Positions 23,139-36,681 of a stretch of DNA of 64,000 nucleotides are shown here, in pieces; positions within the stretch are counted from its first letter, which is position 1, and each line of letters starts with the position of its first letter. A program made the translations under genes and the position numbers. The DNA is from Trileptium ribeirensis (lineage: Eukaryota; Nematoda; Enoplea; Enoplida; Thoracostomopsidae): NCBI GenBank assembly GCA_030248225.1, contig JASANE010028742.1, forward strand, positions 1 to 64,000, written 5' to 3'. The notes under the pieces were generated by a model. The model was not told the DNA's origin. It did no database searches and saw nothing but the letters and a program-made list of their open reading frames with translations.

Positions 23139-23414
23139 TGTCGTGTTTGGCGCCAGGGACATGGGCATCTATTCACATTGTTCTTTTGATCATTTTTTGC
23201 ATAAATTGACAGTTTGTCTCGTCCGAATAACGTTAGCTATACAGCACTTTGAATAGAATCAAACGTGTTATATATGAGGATAGATGGAAAAATGGATGGA
23301 ATTGATAATGAAGACATAGTGAAAAAGCATTCAAACCAATTACTTTGTCGTTGTTGTTTTCACACAGTTACCTTGATTGTTGTTATAATCGGGTTATCAA
23401 TCGACGATACGAAA
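23139..23414 (+). repeat. Partial 3' LTR of the left BEL element
   Basis: Matches the first ~270 bp of the 5' LTR, including GACAGTTTGTCT, GGATGGAATTGATAATGAAG and TTGTTATAATCGGGTTATCA, then stops at CGATACGAAA. Beyond it the sequence becomes the gag fragment that BEL interrupts. Confidence 0.8.
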
Positions 23415-23910
23415 CCTGTTCTGGGAACATAGGCTCAAAAGTAGACATCTTTAGCCTAGTATCTCAGTCCCAACGGTAACGTCTATATAAATGAGCGTAT
23501 CGCGATATAGGGCGCATAGAGCAACACGGGATCCATGCCTATCTGGTCTCGCAATTGGTTAAGATTGCGCCGTATTTCATTCATTTGTTCATTCAAATCG
23601 TTCGTCTGCCATGTTATTTTAAACTTTGTAGTTTGGGCTCACGCTCAACTGTACCGCATACAAGTTATCTCACCTATTTACAATTAGAATCACGTACTAA
23701 GTTAGTTATTTCATTATATTTACGACTAGAATCAAGGATGCTTATTACGTACCAAGCTGCAGCAATTCGGTGATATTAACCCCGACTACAATCATGTAAA
23801 CTTCCTTCCATTTGGGCGCAATGTTCGCTTCCAACTCAGGTTAACGTGGCGTCATCTCGTTCCAAGGTAGTGTCGCCATCATTCGGTAAATGCGAACTCG
23901 TAATGTCTGT
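23415..23910 (-). pseudogene. Gag-like N-terminal fragment, left-arm copy, broken
   Basis: Reverse-strand counterpart of the better preserved copy at 51347-51837. It shows the same order (the GGCTCAAAA end, CATGCCTATCTGG, the Ser-Arg-Lys-Tyr repeat region) but with extra frameshifts. The BEL 3' LTR abuts it at 23414. Confidence 0.55.
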
Positions 23911-23967
23911 TCTAATATACCACTGATTTGTATTATCCGAAGGCGATAACGTAAAAGTACGAAATTC

Positions 23968-24040
23968 AATTTACAACTAGGAAGATAAACGAGTACGTGC
24001 TGATAACGCGGATGTCGAGAGTTCGAGTCTCGTCATAGCC
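23968..24040 (+). tRNA. tRNA-Ile-like remnant (3' half), left arm
   Basis: ACGTGCTGATAACGCGGATG followed by GAGTTCGAGTCTCGTCATAG resembles the anticodon arm (anticodon GAT), the TTCGAGTC T-loop and the 3' acceptor of an isoleucine tRNA. The 5' half has no convincing D-arm and the acceptor does not pair, so it is not a working tRNA gene. An inverted copy lies at 51224-51296. Confidence 0.45.
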
Positions 24041-26049
24041 GAAGGTCATCCGAACCATCGTTACTCTACAATTTTGGTTCATATTACTGCTTAGAATCGT
24101 GGTTTTCGCGTTGAATTAGAATTGAGAGCAGTATCGTAATGGTTAAATCGGGGATTTTTGGTATTATTTTGCGAAATTGGTGGATACAACATTCAGACAT
24201 AAGGATCCTTTTGCTAGATTAAACAATATTGTATGTGCTTATGTAAAGCTGATTTTTTTTATTTTTGTTCACAAAATTAATAAAAACTAAAAAAATCGAA
24301 AAACAATAAAAAAAATTTAAAAGTTCAAAATTTTATTTTTTGTCTTATTTCTGCTTTGTCACGATTCTTGTCACCTTGTTTTACCCACCATAATATTTTT
24401 ACGAATCGTGGGAGTTGTCATGATTAATTGCTGGGTTTTAATAGCTAAAAGCTTTCATATATATTTCATATTACTTGTTATTTTTATTTTTATAGTTATT
24501 AATGTTGTTTTCAGGTTGTTACCCATGCCGGGACGTCACGGGCTTACTAGGGTGTCGGGCCTGGGCACCTTTTTTACACCTCATTTTCATTCACAGATAA
24601 TTCAAGTGCCTGGCTCAACTCCCACTTTGGTAAATCTCTCTGCCGGCCTGAGCATGGTCCACGAACTCATTAATTGCGAGAATATTACCTATGGGACTTG
24701 ATAAAAATATTGGTCACTAGCTATGTAATTAGTTATAAATATAATATAATATATAAAAATTCATTTATTTCCCCAATTTTGCCATATAACCATATATCCC
24801 GCTAAAACTCAAACTTCATACTTAAAAGCTACCTGGATCACCATTTATTCCTTCTCTTCTGAAAATACCACTTCTCCTAACCCATATTTCACATTCAACC
24901 ACCCTTCTTGTACCAGAAACCGAAAATTCGGATGTTAGTAAGTGTTATTTGGTGGCCAGGACTCTTTCAATTGTACAATTAAACCTGAGTTATAGTAATT
25001 GCTGGGTATATCTAGTGTCGTGTAAGCATAAAGCTACACTGCCGTAAAAGAAATTGAGCTCCTGACACTTGAGGTACTTAGAATTACGCCAATATGTTCC
25101 AGTATTTATCAAGCCGCTCTTGATTGGGAGGCAGACCCCGTTATTAAAAGTGGATAGTAGCGGTCGACTACTAAGCAGTTGAAGCTTTGTATCTGGCACC
25201 TAAACCGACTCGGCTGGTCATCAGGACTGTCCTTCCGATTTGATGACCAAAGTTAGTAATTGGAATGCTTATTGGTGGCTCTAGGGGTATCAGAATCCCC
25301 GCCGCTGTACTTATTAAATCACTCTCGATTGGCAAGCAGATCCACAAAGCAATGTCATATTAGTCTCATGTTGACCCCGTAATCTTCTTGCTCGTGTTGC
25401 TCATTAGACTCTGTAGGCTTAAGCTTTTAAAATATTATTAAGCCGTAGTATTTTTATCTGTCCCTGAGCGTCTCTTCTTTTTATTGAAGCGGAGCGAGGC
25501 GATTGAGCGAAGCGTTTTTATTTTCTGTCTTGTAGCAAAAAGTCTATGTTTGTTCGTCTTTTATGGATCTTAAGAATTATTAAACCTATTTTTCAAAAAG
25601 CTTTTTTGTTTGAAAGCTTATCATGTGAGGATGTGGCACTAGATATTTATAAGCGTGGCAACTGTGCCAATTTTATCATTAATTAAGCTAATTAATGGCT
25701 TAACACCCGAATTAAGTTACATAACAGCTCAATTATTGGTACAAGTAGTTGTTTCAACGGCATATAACCTGGGGCAAATAAAACTATTCTTTCATTTACT
25801 CATTGTTGTTCTAGGTAAGAAAATATTCCCAAGACATCCAGTACGTTTATATAACTTAATGCCGTCGCTATGCTCAAAAAAAATGTAGTTCCACTTACGA
25901 CTGGTTAGGGAACTAATATTAAACGTTATTCGGCAGTCGAATTGAACATTGAAGACCAATTATAAAGAGTTTGACTAGATTGCCAGTGAATCTAAACCCG
26001 CCATGTCAGTGGTTCGGAAATTGGCTATCTAAAAGATCGCAATAGGGAC
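24041..26049. other. Palindrome-arm sequence with an internally repeated module
   Basis: AT-rich sequence mirrored at 49.3-51.2 kb. Phrases such as GATTGGGAGGCAGACCC, GATTGGCAAGCAGATCC and TACACTGCCGTAAAAGAAAT recur within the arm and outside it near 57,850, so this is part of an LTR-like repeat family. A short ORF (24,511-24,699, plus) follows a TTGTTTTCAG acceptor-like site but is broken in the other arm, so I do not call it a gene. Confidence 0.45.
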
Positions 26050-26320
26050 CTCTTCAGGCAGATGCAGTTCTAATGCTCTAATTGAAGCAGCAAGTGTGGA
26101 AGCAGTCACAAGATCATCTGCCTCCTAGCGAATTCCATTGTCTTATTATCCGATGACGATAGAAAAAAGGTTTGTACGCTTTTTTTTAGGCGTAAGAGCA
26201 AGAGTTTGAGCTTCAGACTGTGACTCGCGTGAACGCACTGGATGTGCGAAAACGAAAAATTTGTGAATGTCCAGATCAATAAGCTTGCGAACCAATTCGG
26301 TAGGTGAAACTAAGGTAATT
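26050..26320 (-). pseudogene. CR1/jockey-like retrotransposon tail, left-arm copy
   Basis: Reverse complement of the better copy at 49025-49297, with frameshifts. The HPVRS and HSLKL regions, an RQWNSL-type region and the LAEFKREL-type end can be located by nucleotide matching. Confidence 0.6.
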
Positions 26321-26642
26321 GAGCCATTTTCGAATATAATACCTTTTCTGTGTAGTACTTCATATTAAGCGCTCTGTGTCGCAAGGTACTCGGTAACTCC
26401 AGAACAACAAAAAGCTAAGAGCAAAACCAAATCCGTGTAATTCTTTACACTTGAGATATCAAAGTCAAACCAGATCACTTCCTTGCGCAATTGCTATAAC
26501 TACCACTAGAAACGCGAGACCGATTCAGGCAAGCACTAGGTACAGCCTTTCGCACTTCTCCGCCCAGTAAAACACAAAAGCCATCGTCGCTATAATGAAC
26601 ACGTATCAGTGGACGCAGCCGTTAGCCAAGTGATCAATAAAT

Positions 26643-27705
26643 ACAATAAAACCATTTAAAGAAAAACACGTTGAAGGGCTGCGAATACACAACTGATTGA
26701 AAACTAAACTCTTTAAGAGTAAGTTAGCTAATAGGAAAAATAAAACGAATTTATGTAAATTATGTAGGTGATAAACAAAATTTTAAAATTTAAGAATTAT
26801 AAAGTTTGAGCTTAAATAGGGAAAGGTATAATAAAGAAATATATATATAGTTTCGAAAGTAAAATTTTTAGAATTTGAGAACTTAGGACAAGGATTGCCA
26901 CTGCACCTCCTGTTATATTGTTTATGATATTTTCTTATAGATATGTATTTACATAAGTAGAAATTTAATATTGGTGTACGCTATATAAATAATAATTATA
27001 ATTGTATAAACTAATATTGTATGAATTTTCTCATAAATTTATGTTAATACAAATTATGTTGCTAACCACTAGTAAGCCCTCCTCTAAATGTTTCTATATC
27101 GTCATGCATACCAACCACTCGTCTGGTATCACCAGAATTCAAGTCGGCTACCAAAGGCGAATTCGACGCTTCTGCCATAATATTTCATCAACCGTATAAT
27201 TATAAATGTCTGTAATAAAAAGAATTAACATAAAATTACAAGTGTGATGTTAACCGAAACTATGAGTACGTACCTACAATAAATTCCAACAAGGCTTAAT
27301 GAATTTGCCTTACATATTTACTAGGACAATCTTAAAGCTATGTGTCACAGCAGTACATGCGTCATTCCTTTAGATCTCCGGAGAACCCGGGAAGCTCCAG
27401 TACCACGACAAGGCCGGTCCCCACTACAATAACACCATTTAAAGAAAAACAAGTTGAAGGGCTGCGAATACACAACTGATTGAAAACTAAACTCTTTAAG
27501 AGTAAGTTAGCTAATAGGAAAAATAAAACGAATTTATGTAAATTATGTAGGTGATAAACAAAATTTTAAAATTTAAGAATTATAAAGTTTGAGCTTAAAT
27601 AGGGAAAGGTATAATAAAGAAATATATATATAGTTTCGAAAGTATAATTTTTAGAATTTGAGAACTTAGGACAAGGATTGCCACTGCACCTCCTGTTATA
27701 TTGTT
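26643..27705 (-). mobile_element. Small element with ~285-bp direct repeats, left-arm copy
   Basis: 26643-26932 is repeated directly at 27426-27705, spaced exactly 783 bp, at ~98% identity by eye. The repeats have short inverted ends (ACAAT / ATTGT). The ~490-bp interior has no Pol coding. This looks like a terminal-repeat miniature retrotransposon or a recent duplication of part of an LTR. The mirror copy is 47607-48669. Confidence 0.6.
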
Positions 27706-28900
27706 ATTTTCTTGGGGGTATATATGGTTTGGATAGGGATTTTTTCTTATGTCGGCTATCGGAATTAAAAGGGGACGGGATTCGTCACCAAAAGATTGTG
27801 TGGTTCGATGTGTGGCCAGTAGTATACCGATGGGACACTTGGTTCAGCGAGCATCTTCTTTCGTGAGCGACTCTGGTGCCTTATATTTTGCGATGCGGCG
27901 TGACCCTTGATCGGCTCTATTGCTTAGATTCAGACATTCGGTCAACAGACATGGATATAGAATGTTTATTACAAAATAATAAAATGTTAGGCACCGTTAA
28001 AGCATAGATCACTCGCGGCACTAATTTGCTAATCTTATAAGACTCTCAGTACTTATACTCGACGCTCAGTTCCAAAAAGCCTCGGTACCGTGTTTCCGCA
28101 CCGTATTTTTGCTCACCATGAGTACTTCACGCTACTTTTTCGATATCGTTACACAAGCGCTCGATATCAAAATGACCGTACTATTGTTTCGTACGCTATT
28201 GTTTTAGCTGACGCTTTCGCGCCACCTTATTCAATTGCACAGTCTGACTACTCCTATTGCACAGTCTGACGTTCCACTTTCATTGTGCACTTTAGGCACT
28301 ACTTCTCGGTACTCTCGACGATCCTATCTAGTAGGTACTTTAGTTTTTAAGTTAAATTAAAGCTACCGAGTATTTGACCTATTTCTTAACCCTAAGTTAT
28401 CAACGCTATTGTTTAAAGGTTACACTTGAGCTATAGTGATTTAGGGTTTAACTTTTTCTGTTACGATGCTAACGTTATGGTTTTACACAAAGCACACCCG
28501 GACGGCAAGTGCACCATACGATTATATAATTACCTCAACCTAGGCCTTAAATTTATACTAGTAGTGCCAGTTATTTTACTCAGGCCGACACGGACGGCTG
28601 GAAGACCACGTTATTAAAGCTGTACAGAAGCGGTACACTTTATGCAGTCGAAGTTTGCTCAGCGTATGCCCCCGGACGGATGATGATACTGGTATTTATG
28701 TAGGTCTCAAGTTATTGGTCGTCCTAACCAGTCCCCCTTACCCGGTATTCTCACGAATAATGCTTCCACGCCAACGACGCAAGACACCCGCGAGAACGAT
28801 GCAGTTGCACTGGTAGCATTTTCGAGTCCCACCTGCATTTTCACCGGGTCATTACTCACTCACTCCGAAATTTTAAGCTATTACTAGACCAAACTACATT
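27706..28900 (-). repeat. LTR-like repeat, left-arm copy
   Basis: Mirror of 46,430-47,600. The minus strand contains a TGTAATAAACATTCTATATC polyadenylation-type stretch and the CACACAATCTTT.GGTGACGAATC segment that also occurs outside the palindrome at 58.3-58.5 kb. No coding sequence is recognised. Confidence 0.55.
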
Positions 28901-31800
28901 TATATCATTCAATTTTATAGGAAAAGTAAATATTACGACTAAATAATTAATTGAACGTCATATAAAAATCGGAATCGTTTCAATGACAAAGGCACTTGAT
29001 GAGCTTTAGAGATAGACTGATCTGTTACAATAAAAAACAACTAGATTGAACAGTTAGCAAAAATGAAAAAAGAAAATATGTAAATTAGAAAAATAAAAAA
29101 GTAACTTAAACTTTTTAGAATTTTATAAAACTTGAAATTGGCAGAAAACATAGAATATGATTTAGTGAAAAACAAGAAAATTGCCGCCTATAAATATAGC
29201 TGATATATAAAAATATTAAATAGATTGTTTATTAATTGGCAGAACATTAGCCAGAAAAATATATTTTGGCAGAACAATTAGATTGTTACACAGAAAAAAT
29301 ATATTTTGATAGGTGTACGCGCTAACAAAAAAAAAAATATATTGGCAGAAAACATTAGATTGTTACACGAAAAATATATCATTTAACCTAAATATACTGG
29401 TTTGGCAGAAAAAATTTAAATCCAACGAAAAATAAATATATTCCCCTGGATTTTGGCAAGAACATTAGATTGATAGAAAAAAAAAATATATTTACTATAA
29501 CATTAGAGTAAATATATTCTTGGCAAGAAACATCTAGCAGAAACGCTAAGCTATAGTGTAAATATATTGGATTATTCTGCCCCCTTTCCTGAAAACTTTA
29601 TAGGTGAACGAGATTTAGGAATATTAACGGGAAATTAGAAAAAATATATATATTTTGGATTTTATAAATATATTAAATTAGCATATCAATAAATTTAATG
29701 CCGGGATTTAGATTGAATGTTTAGCCTGCTAGAATTCTTATAAAATATTAAATATACTAGTGCAACAGTAGATTGTGCGCTTACTTATACTGGTTTTTGG
29801 CTGCGCTCGAAATGATAGAGCGTAAAAAAAAAAAAAAATAACGTTAAACTTTTTAGAGGGTTCTTGCGCTAAAAGTTTGGAAAATTAGGCTAAATTAAAT
29901 GAGCAAAAAAATAAATTTTGAGCATTTTGGCTAAAAAAATATATTGGTGATAGTTTTTGATAGGATTTGAATTTTAGGAGTGAGGGAGCGGGGTCGACGG
30001 GGTTTTCGGGGTTTTCGAAAAAAAAAAAAAAAAATATACTTTATTTCGAAAAAAGCATGGTATCAAACGAACGATTTTTAAATTCGAAATTTCAATCTAA
30101 TAAAATAGATTGGGCGAGAAGGTGGATTCTGGGTGGGGTCCGGGTCGGTACGGTGAGAAGGATCGACCCTCAAAATAGTGCCCATAGATTCACTCTCCTC
30201 CTACGCTATGAGCACTGTATGACCTAAATGATTTTGTTTATAGTTTCAGTGTCCATTTTGCGGAAAAAAGATATCTACAGTGTAAAATGTTTGAAAAAGC
30301 ATATTATATTTAAATGGGTGTATATATCAAACCTCTCTCTATGCACAAAGGTGAGTTAATTAATTTGTACAGAGTATGTATAATAAATCTATTGAAATGG
30401 TAGGTAGCTGTTTGCTACTTTGGCAGTCTGTCTCGCTTACTATCATTGGATATTATTGTCTGGGAAATTTTGAGTAAATATAGCTAGATGTAAAAAATAT
30501 ATTGGTCCGAACATATAAAGAGTAAAACACTAGGTGAATTTTAGATTGTTACACGAAAAATATTGGGCGCTTAGGTTAGGTTTGCACTCCAAATATAGTG
30601 TACATTAGAATTTTGGGTAAATAGATTGTTACACTATATAGCTATAGATTGTTACACTACTGTACCCTAAAATATATAAATATATATTTGAATCTGGGTG
30701 AATGTAAGTATAATGTGTGGATGTTACATTAGAAAATATAGTGGTTACTGTATTAGTGAGTAAATATTTTTAGTGAATTTAGTGTGTGAAACTATTTGGC
30801 TTATCTTATGTCTGAATAGATGGGTTTTTCAATAGTGAGATTTGATTCTGCAAGGTATGTATGTGTAGTTGTAGTTTACCAAAGTTTGTAATATTGAACT
30901 TGGGAGGTGCCTTCAACTCCAGCGTGGTTACACCATCGCGTCTGGGAAACACTCATAGAACGATGTTGAACGGATAAATGCTGCCTTTCTAATGCCTATA
31001 TATTTAAGTCTAGAGGGTTATATGTCTTTTAAACACTGTGAGTTTTATATTTTCAATGATGTGTTAGTTTTGGCAAATGTTTACATGTTGATGATGCTAG
31101 CTTTACATTCATCTGGTGGATGGTGAATGATTGTTCGCCTACGTTAACCAGTATATGAGTAATGAAACATGGTAACTATATCATGATGGATAGATTGACC
31201 ATCAAATCTACAGTGGTGTTTCGATACACGAAAAATAAATGACGGAGTTAGACGCGAGCGTCACACCGTATGTGTTTATTCGTTACGCTACGTTGCTGCG
31301 TGGTTGAATTTTATCAAAAGGTTAGTTAATTTGGTGGCTTCACAAATTATTTATTCTAAAAGAAAAAAAAAAAAAAAATTATTTGGCAGAACGCTTGTCT
31401 AGGTGTACCCGCTTTATAAGTGGTTATCACTTAAGTAAATATATGTCGCGTCTGGGAAATTATACTCACATTATACATTATACTAGGTATAAATAAATTA
31501 AATAGATTGTACAATTTTAGCTACTATTTAGTGTACCCTAGGTGAAACAGTGTACCCAAATATTTTGAGCATAAATTACACTTTAAAATCTGTTGAATGA
31601 ATGAATCTGGGAGATACGGGGAATTTTTGATAGATTGAGCGAAAATATATATATTTAGTGAGCATGGGTGACAGATTGATAGATTGTTACCAAATATAGT
31701 GTACATTAGATTGATCAAAAAATATTAGCTAGCTGTGAAATTATTATAATTAGTTTTCAAAAAATATCAAAAATATACTGTGAATGAATTTTGGTAGTCT
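28900..31800. other. Low-complexity, degraded-looking stretch of the left arm
   Basis: Phrases such as AGATTGTTACAC, AATATATTTTGGCAGAA and GTCTGGGAAA recur irregularly, with several 12-17 base A runs. Islands still align inverted to 42.8-46.1 kb (for example the tract near 30,060-30,300 against 44,850-45,110), so this is the same locus in poor form rather than a new element. No gene. Confidence 0.6.
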
Positions 31801-32719
31801 AGGTTCCAACATAGTCTTGTCAGTAAAAATTTGTTAGAATTTTATCAAAAAAAAAATAGATTGTTACACGACACTGCCTCTAGGTAGGGGGGTACCCCGT
31901 CTAGGTCGCACTCTGAGGGTACCCCGTCCGGGAACGGGGTGCGTAGCACCGCGACGGGGGGGGGCTCCGCAGTTCGACGAGTGTCGTAGTAGTTCAGTGC
32001 AAAACTCTGGCGCCTACTCTGCGCCCCGCCTCCAAGGGTGCATGTGCGGCTGTAAATTTGTGGAAAGCTTTTTTGTTCACGATGTCTTAAGAAAACTACC
32101 CAATTAATAATTGTACTTATTTTATATATAGTTGGATATTTTGACATTGAAATTTTTTGCCAAAAAGTTCACATTAACCGATTAAAGGAGATCAGTGATA
32201 TTGCATAAAAATAATTTACAATTACAATACGAATTATTACAAACAGAGATGATTTGTTGTGTCTCTTATAGTGACAACCTAATCAATATGGAGGATAAAT
32301 ATTTAAGTATTCTCACATGGGGCTAATGCATAATGCATTGAAACATGATTTTTTTATATTATTTTGGCATTATCAATTATTTTCATATTTGCTGTTCAGC
32401 CAGACAAAGCACACTGGAGCAATCACACTCCTTGATATCTTTTCACTCTACCAATTCTTTATTGCTAATCTTCTTCACTGCCAATTGGTTGAAAAATTTA
32501 TAAGATTTGGTGGAAAATGCACAAGATGTGGTTTAACAATGTTCACAATGTTTTTTAAACTGGAGCGTTTAACCAAATAATAATAGGATTAAAATGATGG
32601 CAACGTGGCACTAAGTTGTTAATTATATGGTTTTATTTTGATCATAAAACTATTTTGCATTTCAGAAAAAGAAATATATGTTTAATTACTACATATAATA
32701 CAATTTAGCTAGAAACAAC

Positions 32720-33260
32720 CGGGCAGGTAATTGTCGTACTTTTCAGTTTCATCTGCACTAAATATATAGGTACTTGATGTTTTCTTAGGCTTGTATGTAG
32801 CATCAACTGCCTCTCGGGCGAGCATTTTCTGAGCGTAATTAACTAGGTGAGATGGCTCTATTAGGCCCAATGGTTTTTAGCCTGCTTCTACGCTTAGTTT
32901 GTATATGGTTCATAATCGAACTACTTTTATCGGAAAAAAACTTTTTCGATTAGTTTTATAATATCTGTGTTTTTCTAAAATTCACCATATAGTACTTCCA
33001 ATTTATAGTGTTCTTTTTCTTTTAAATCTACAAACTCACAATGCTCAAGTAAATTTTCTGTATGTGTTCGGCTTTCGTTCGAAAAACCAATCTTTTGAGT
33101 TGCTAATTAAGTCTAGGTCAGTTGTTATTAAATTTTGAATTTTGTTGACTGAATGTTTTCTGAAGCAGAACCATTGAGTGCGAAATAATGTAAATTCATA
33201 GTCTTTTTGGTCAATATAGCTAGCTCTGTAAATGATTGTGTTTATCATGCACATTATGAT
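32720..33260 (-). pseudogene. hAT transposase C-terminal fragment, left-arm copy
   Basis: The minus strand shows LITTDLDLISNSKDWF and related pieces matching LITTDLELISNSRIGF of the right-arm copy. The C-terminal dimerisation region is broken by frameshifts. The nucleotide match extends to the stop region near 32,720. Confidence 0.65.
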
Positions 33261-34129
33261 AATACTTATGAAATGTTATTCTAGTTTTCAAATTAAATTA
33301 TTAGCTTACTTATTTGCCTAGGTATATAGTGAGCAAACCGTGTAGTGAGATGGGTTTACCTAATGTACCCAATATATTTCTGCGTAGAAATTGTTTATTA
33401 TAAATATTTAGGCAACCCACTAATTAGTTTATTCTAAACGAATGGGTCCCTTCTTTTAGTTTTTAATGCGTACTTTTGGCTGTTTCGATCACTTCAAAGG
33501 AACGATTGAAGGAGATGCTTTTTATTGGAAATTAAACAAATAGTGAGTTTGTGTACTCATATGCATCTGATAGATTGATAGGTTGTTTGAAGCAATTATG
33601 GTGAATGACTTTGAGTGCATATTTGCCCAAAAATTGAGTAATTGTAAGTATATACTTTCTAACTATACGTTAGCCGAAAAATAGATTGGGTTTGCGCTAA
33701 ACTATATATTCATTTTGTTTCAAAAATGTTTGTAGTCTATCTGTGTGTCTGGGAAAAATTGCGCACTTCTACCGTTTCTGTAATCGAGCTAGTGTGCGAG
33801 TTTTTAGTGATCAATAAATATAGTGAGACCATTTAGCATGGTTGTAAATTGTTTCATTATTATTCTGAATTTTTAAATATTGTGGTTAGTAGTGGATGAC
33901 TGATAAATCTGATTGAGTCGTTATAGTATTATGATAGTTATGACAGACGAAAAATTTGGGTTTGAATTTGGGTTCCGCGTTCGTTAGATTGAATTTGATA
34001 CATAGTTTTAGGTGAATCTGGGCAAAATGTGAATTTAGATTCCATCTCAAAAATTTTGAAAATACTCTGTATCCAGTCGAAAATATTTTGAATTTTGATG
34101 AATGAATCAACATGGTGACTGTCTGCTAA

Positions 34130-35074
34130 TTAAGTATACTGTGATCATTCACTTTGCGCGGCTTGTGGCTTTTCTTAGAAGCAGCATCGCGCTCTGCCAG
34201 AGTTTCAGCAGCGTCATCCTGGAAGAACTAACGCGGCAGCGCGTCTGGCTCATCTCGAGGAGGAACAAATTCAAGGTCTACGTCACGTGAGGGGGACGTC
34301 CGTCTCAGGATGGTCCATGGAGCGAGGTCCAGACAAGCGCTCACCCCAGTGTCGAATGACCAATTTTAACATAGATCGGAGACGCAAAACTTCCTGTTTC
34401 AGCCGTACATATATTTAGAGGCTGAAAACCGCCTGGAAATCAGAAAACATTCTTTTGGAATAAGCTGGCAACTTCATTTTTCCACATGACGCGCAACGTA
34501 GCCGTAAGTCTGCGTGCGTATATGATGTACCACAAGTTTCCACAAGGAGCTGGTGTGTGATGGTTGACATTTGTTAGTTTTGATCTTTCAACCTTGCGCA
34601 CTGCCTTTTAACAAACAGACGCTTGAACGCATGTGTTTCCGTTTGCCATAAAGCCTGAAACAGGCGGGACCTCTCTGGAAACTTGCGTCGAAATGTCGCT
34701 ATGTTGCTTTTTGACTGTTATGTCTGTGTTTTCAGCTTTTATGCACCCAAAGCAAAAAGTATTTCGGGTTTAGGCAAGTTCAATAATTGCTATGGTTCAA
34801 TTTTTGGCAACTTCTCAACTTATCCTGGAAAACGATGCGACTTAGCCTTTACCTTGCAGCGACATGCTCTGGAAATTTGTCCAAGACGCGCCTGACCGGA
34901 ACTCTTTCTCAGGGTCCCGCGGTTCGTTCCTTATTTCATTTATTACTACCAAATCGCAAAAACCATAGTACTTACACTACGATCCGGCAGGCTTCCGTTT
35001 TCGTAGATTCGGCCGATGCGGTTGCGCGTCGCCGTCTCGGCACCTCGGCTCCGTCCAAATTCCTCGCAAAATGA
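34130..35074 (-). pseudogene. LTD-like protein, left-arm copy, multiply frameshifted
   Basis: Aligns inverted to 39,000-39,990. Shared stretches include ACACAGACATAACAGTCAAA, GCAAACGGAAACACATGCGT and TACGGCTGAAACAGGAAGTT. Indels every few tens of bases prevent any continuous frame, many more than in the right copy. Confidence 0.65.
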
Positions 35075-36681
35075 ATTTGTGAAAAAAAGGAGATATCAAA
35101 AAATGATGATAACACGAAATAAATGTATTATATAAAACTTATATAATTATCTTACAATTTAATAAAAGGATACGAAAAATTAATTGTGTGTACTAGACGG
35201 AAATTATCTTATATCAATGAGCTGCCTTTAATGCTTTCTCAAAAAAGTGAGTGGCCCTTTAGGTAGGTCAACAACACAAATTATTTAAGTGAAAGAAAAC
35301 ATACAAGTAAGTAACATTAATTAATATATAAATATATTTTCCAAATATCACTAATTATTCTTAGACACTCAAAAGCCTATAAAACAATGCTATGTGTAGT
35401 ATATGCATAGAAATATATATGTTTAGTCCAGTGTAGATACACAAATACATAAATGTGGCTACAAATATTCATGTCTCGATGGGAAAACGAGGCGCACTCT
35501 AGTGCAAAAATGATCATGTAAATATGGCTGCAAATATCAAAAATCACGATCACCTCTTCGGCCAGGGGGCATCTTCTGGGATGTTCGCACCCTGCTTATT
35601 CCCTTGATGATGACTGCTGCATATGATGAACCCAGTGCACCGGGTCGCCCCGGGGTCAGCTAGTGGTTGCAGAGGCTTATTACCCACCGGGCGTGAACTA
35701 CTGTGAGGTTTTAGGATGCTAGTCTAGGCGCTAACCATGATAGAATTAACGTCGCCAAACTATCTTTGTGATTTCTGTCAAATCCGGTTTACTTCCACCT
35801 CCCCCTAATCTTTTTGAAAAAACCCCTAATCTCAATCTGTGTGGTACCAATACATATTTCACTTTTTTTGTTAACAACATTGAGTCATCCTATATAATGA
35901 GTCAGTTGCGTACAGGCTGCACACAGATGTATCAGTACTCGTTCTCAAAGAATGTGCTCACCCTCTCAGTTAAACTCCTATTGTGAACTTTTCAGAATAA
36001 TAGGAAGGGCACAAACCAAGCACAATGGGCGTGTCGGGAAATAATTATGACGCGGCACAACCACCTGATGCACCGGGATGCATACTCTTTAATATATAAA
36101 ATTCATGTATTGCTGGTACGTAGAGGTAAAGCATGAAAGTGTGAAAAGCTCACGAGGAAATGATGAGATTTGGATGCTCCAGCGATCACAACGCTCCACC
36201 TTCTCCTTAGGCTTTGACATCTCGTTCCTTTTTCCGCTACCCAAAAGATTTCGCTACAAAAACTGAGCCATGCATTTTCATACTTATGACTGCGAATATA
36301 AAACCGAGGAGCGCAGCTGATACCGTTTACAAATACCCCGCCGGGGATGAAAAATTTTGCCAAAAGCAGAAAAATGATTTGGAAATATTCACTCTGAAAA
36401 GCTTTGCGATTGTGAGCACAAACATTTAATGCGTAATTGATCTCATGACCCGCAAGAATGATGATTGCAAAAACTACGCTCAGTTTGAAAAGTAGAGGAT
36501 TTTCAACTCAAAAAAACCAGGTGAGATTTTTTTTACACGAAACCTGGGCAGAACGAAAAGCAAAGACTGAGAAAACTTTTAGGCCGTTCTCGGCCGGGGC
36601 GGAACAAACCTCCAGTTGTCCTCAAGATTCCCACGCCTCCAGCGCTGGGCATGGGCGACGCTTTGTAATTTGTTTTCAGCT

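Larger units (their letters stand above)
18014..23414 (+). mobile_element. BEL/Pao LTR retrotransposon, left-arm copy, integrase-less
   Basis: A near-complete element: 5' LTR starting TGTCGTGTTTAGCACGAGGG at 18014, one long ORF, then a 3' LTR beginning at 23139 (TGTCGTGTTTGGCGCCAGGG) just after a GGCTGGGAG purine tract. The 3' LTR is cut at 23414, inside the sequence that the 5' LTR continues. The element starts 141 bp upstream of the epsin UIM exon, in the opposite orientation to epsin. With the 3' LTR truncated, no target duplication can be defined. Confidence 0.85.
31850..35670 (-). mobile_element. hAT-like composite element, left-arm copy, heavily degraded
   Basis: Reverse-strand counterpart of the element at 38239-42750. 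Recognisable parts are the G/C-rich subterminal block with GGGGTGCGTAGCACC (31,880-31,990), the hAT C-terminal region (32,720-33,260), the LTD region (34,130-35,074) and the other G/C-rich end near 35,560-35,660. The terminal inverted repeats are no longer legible and the middle of the transposase is garbled or deleted. Confidence 0.6.

Noticed and set aside
24408..24701. 97-codon ORF after an acceptor-like site as a captured exon
   Set aside because: The mirror copy has indels that break the frame and no protein family is recognisable.
26643..27705. CRISPR-like repeat array
   Set aside because: Only two long repeats with one spacer, in a eukaryotic setting. No array of short repeats exists anywhere in the window.
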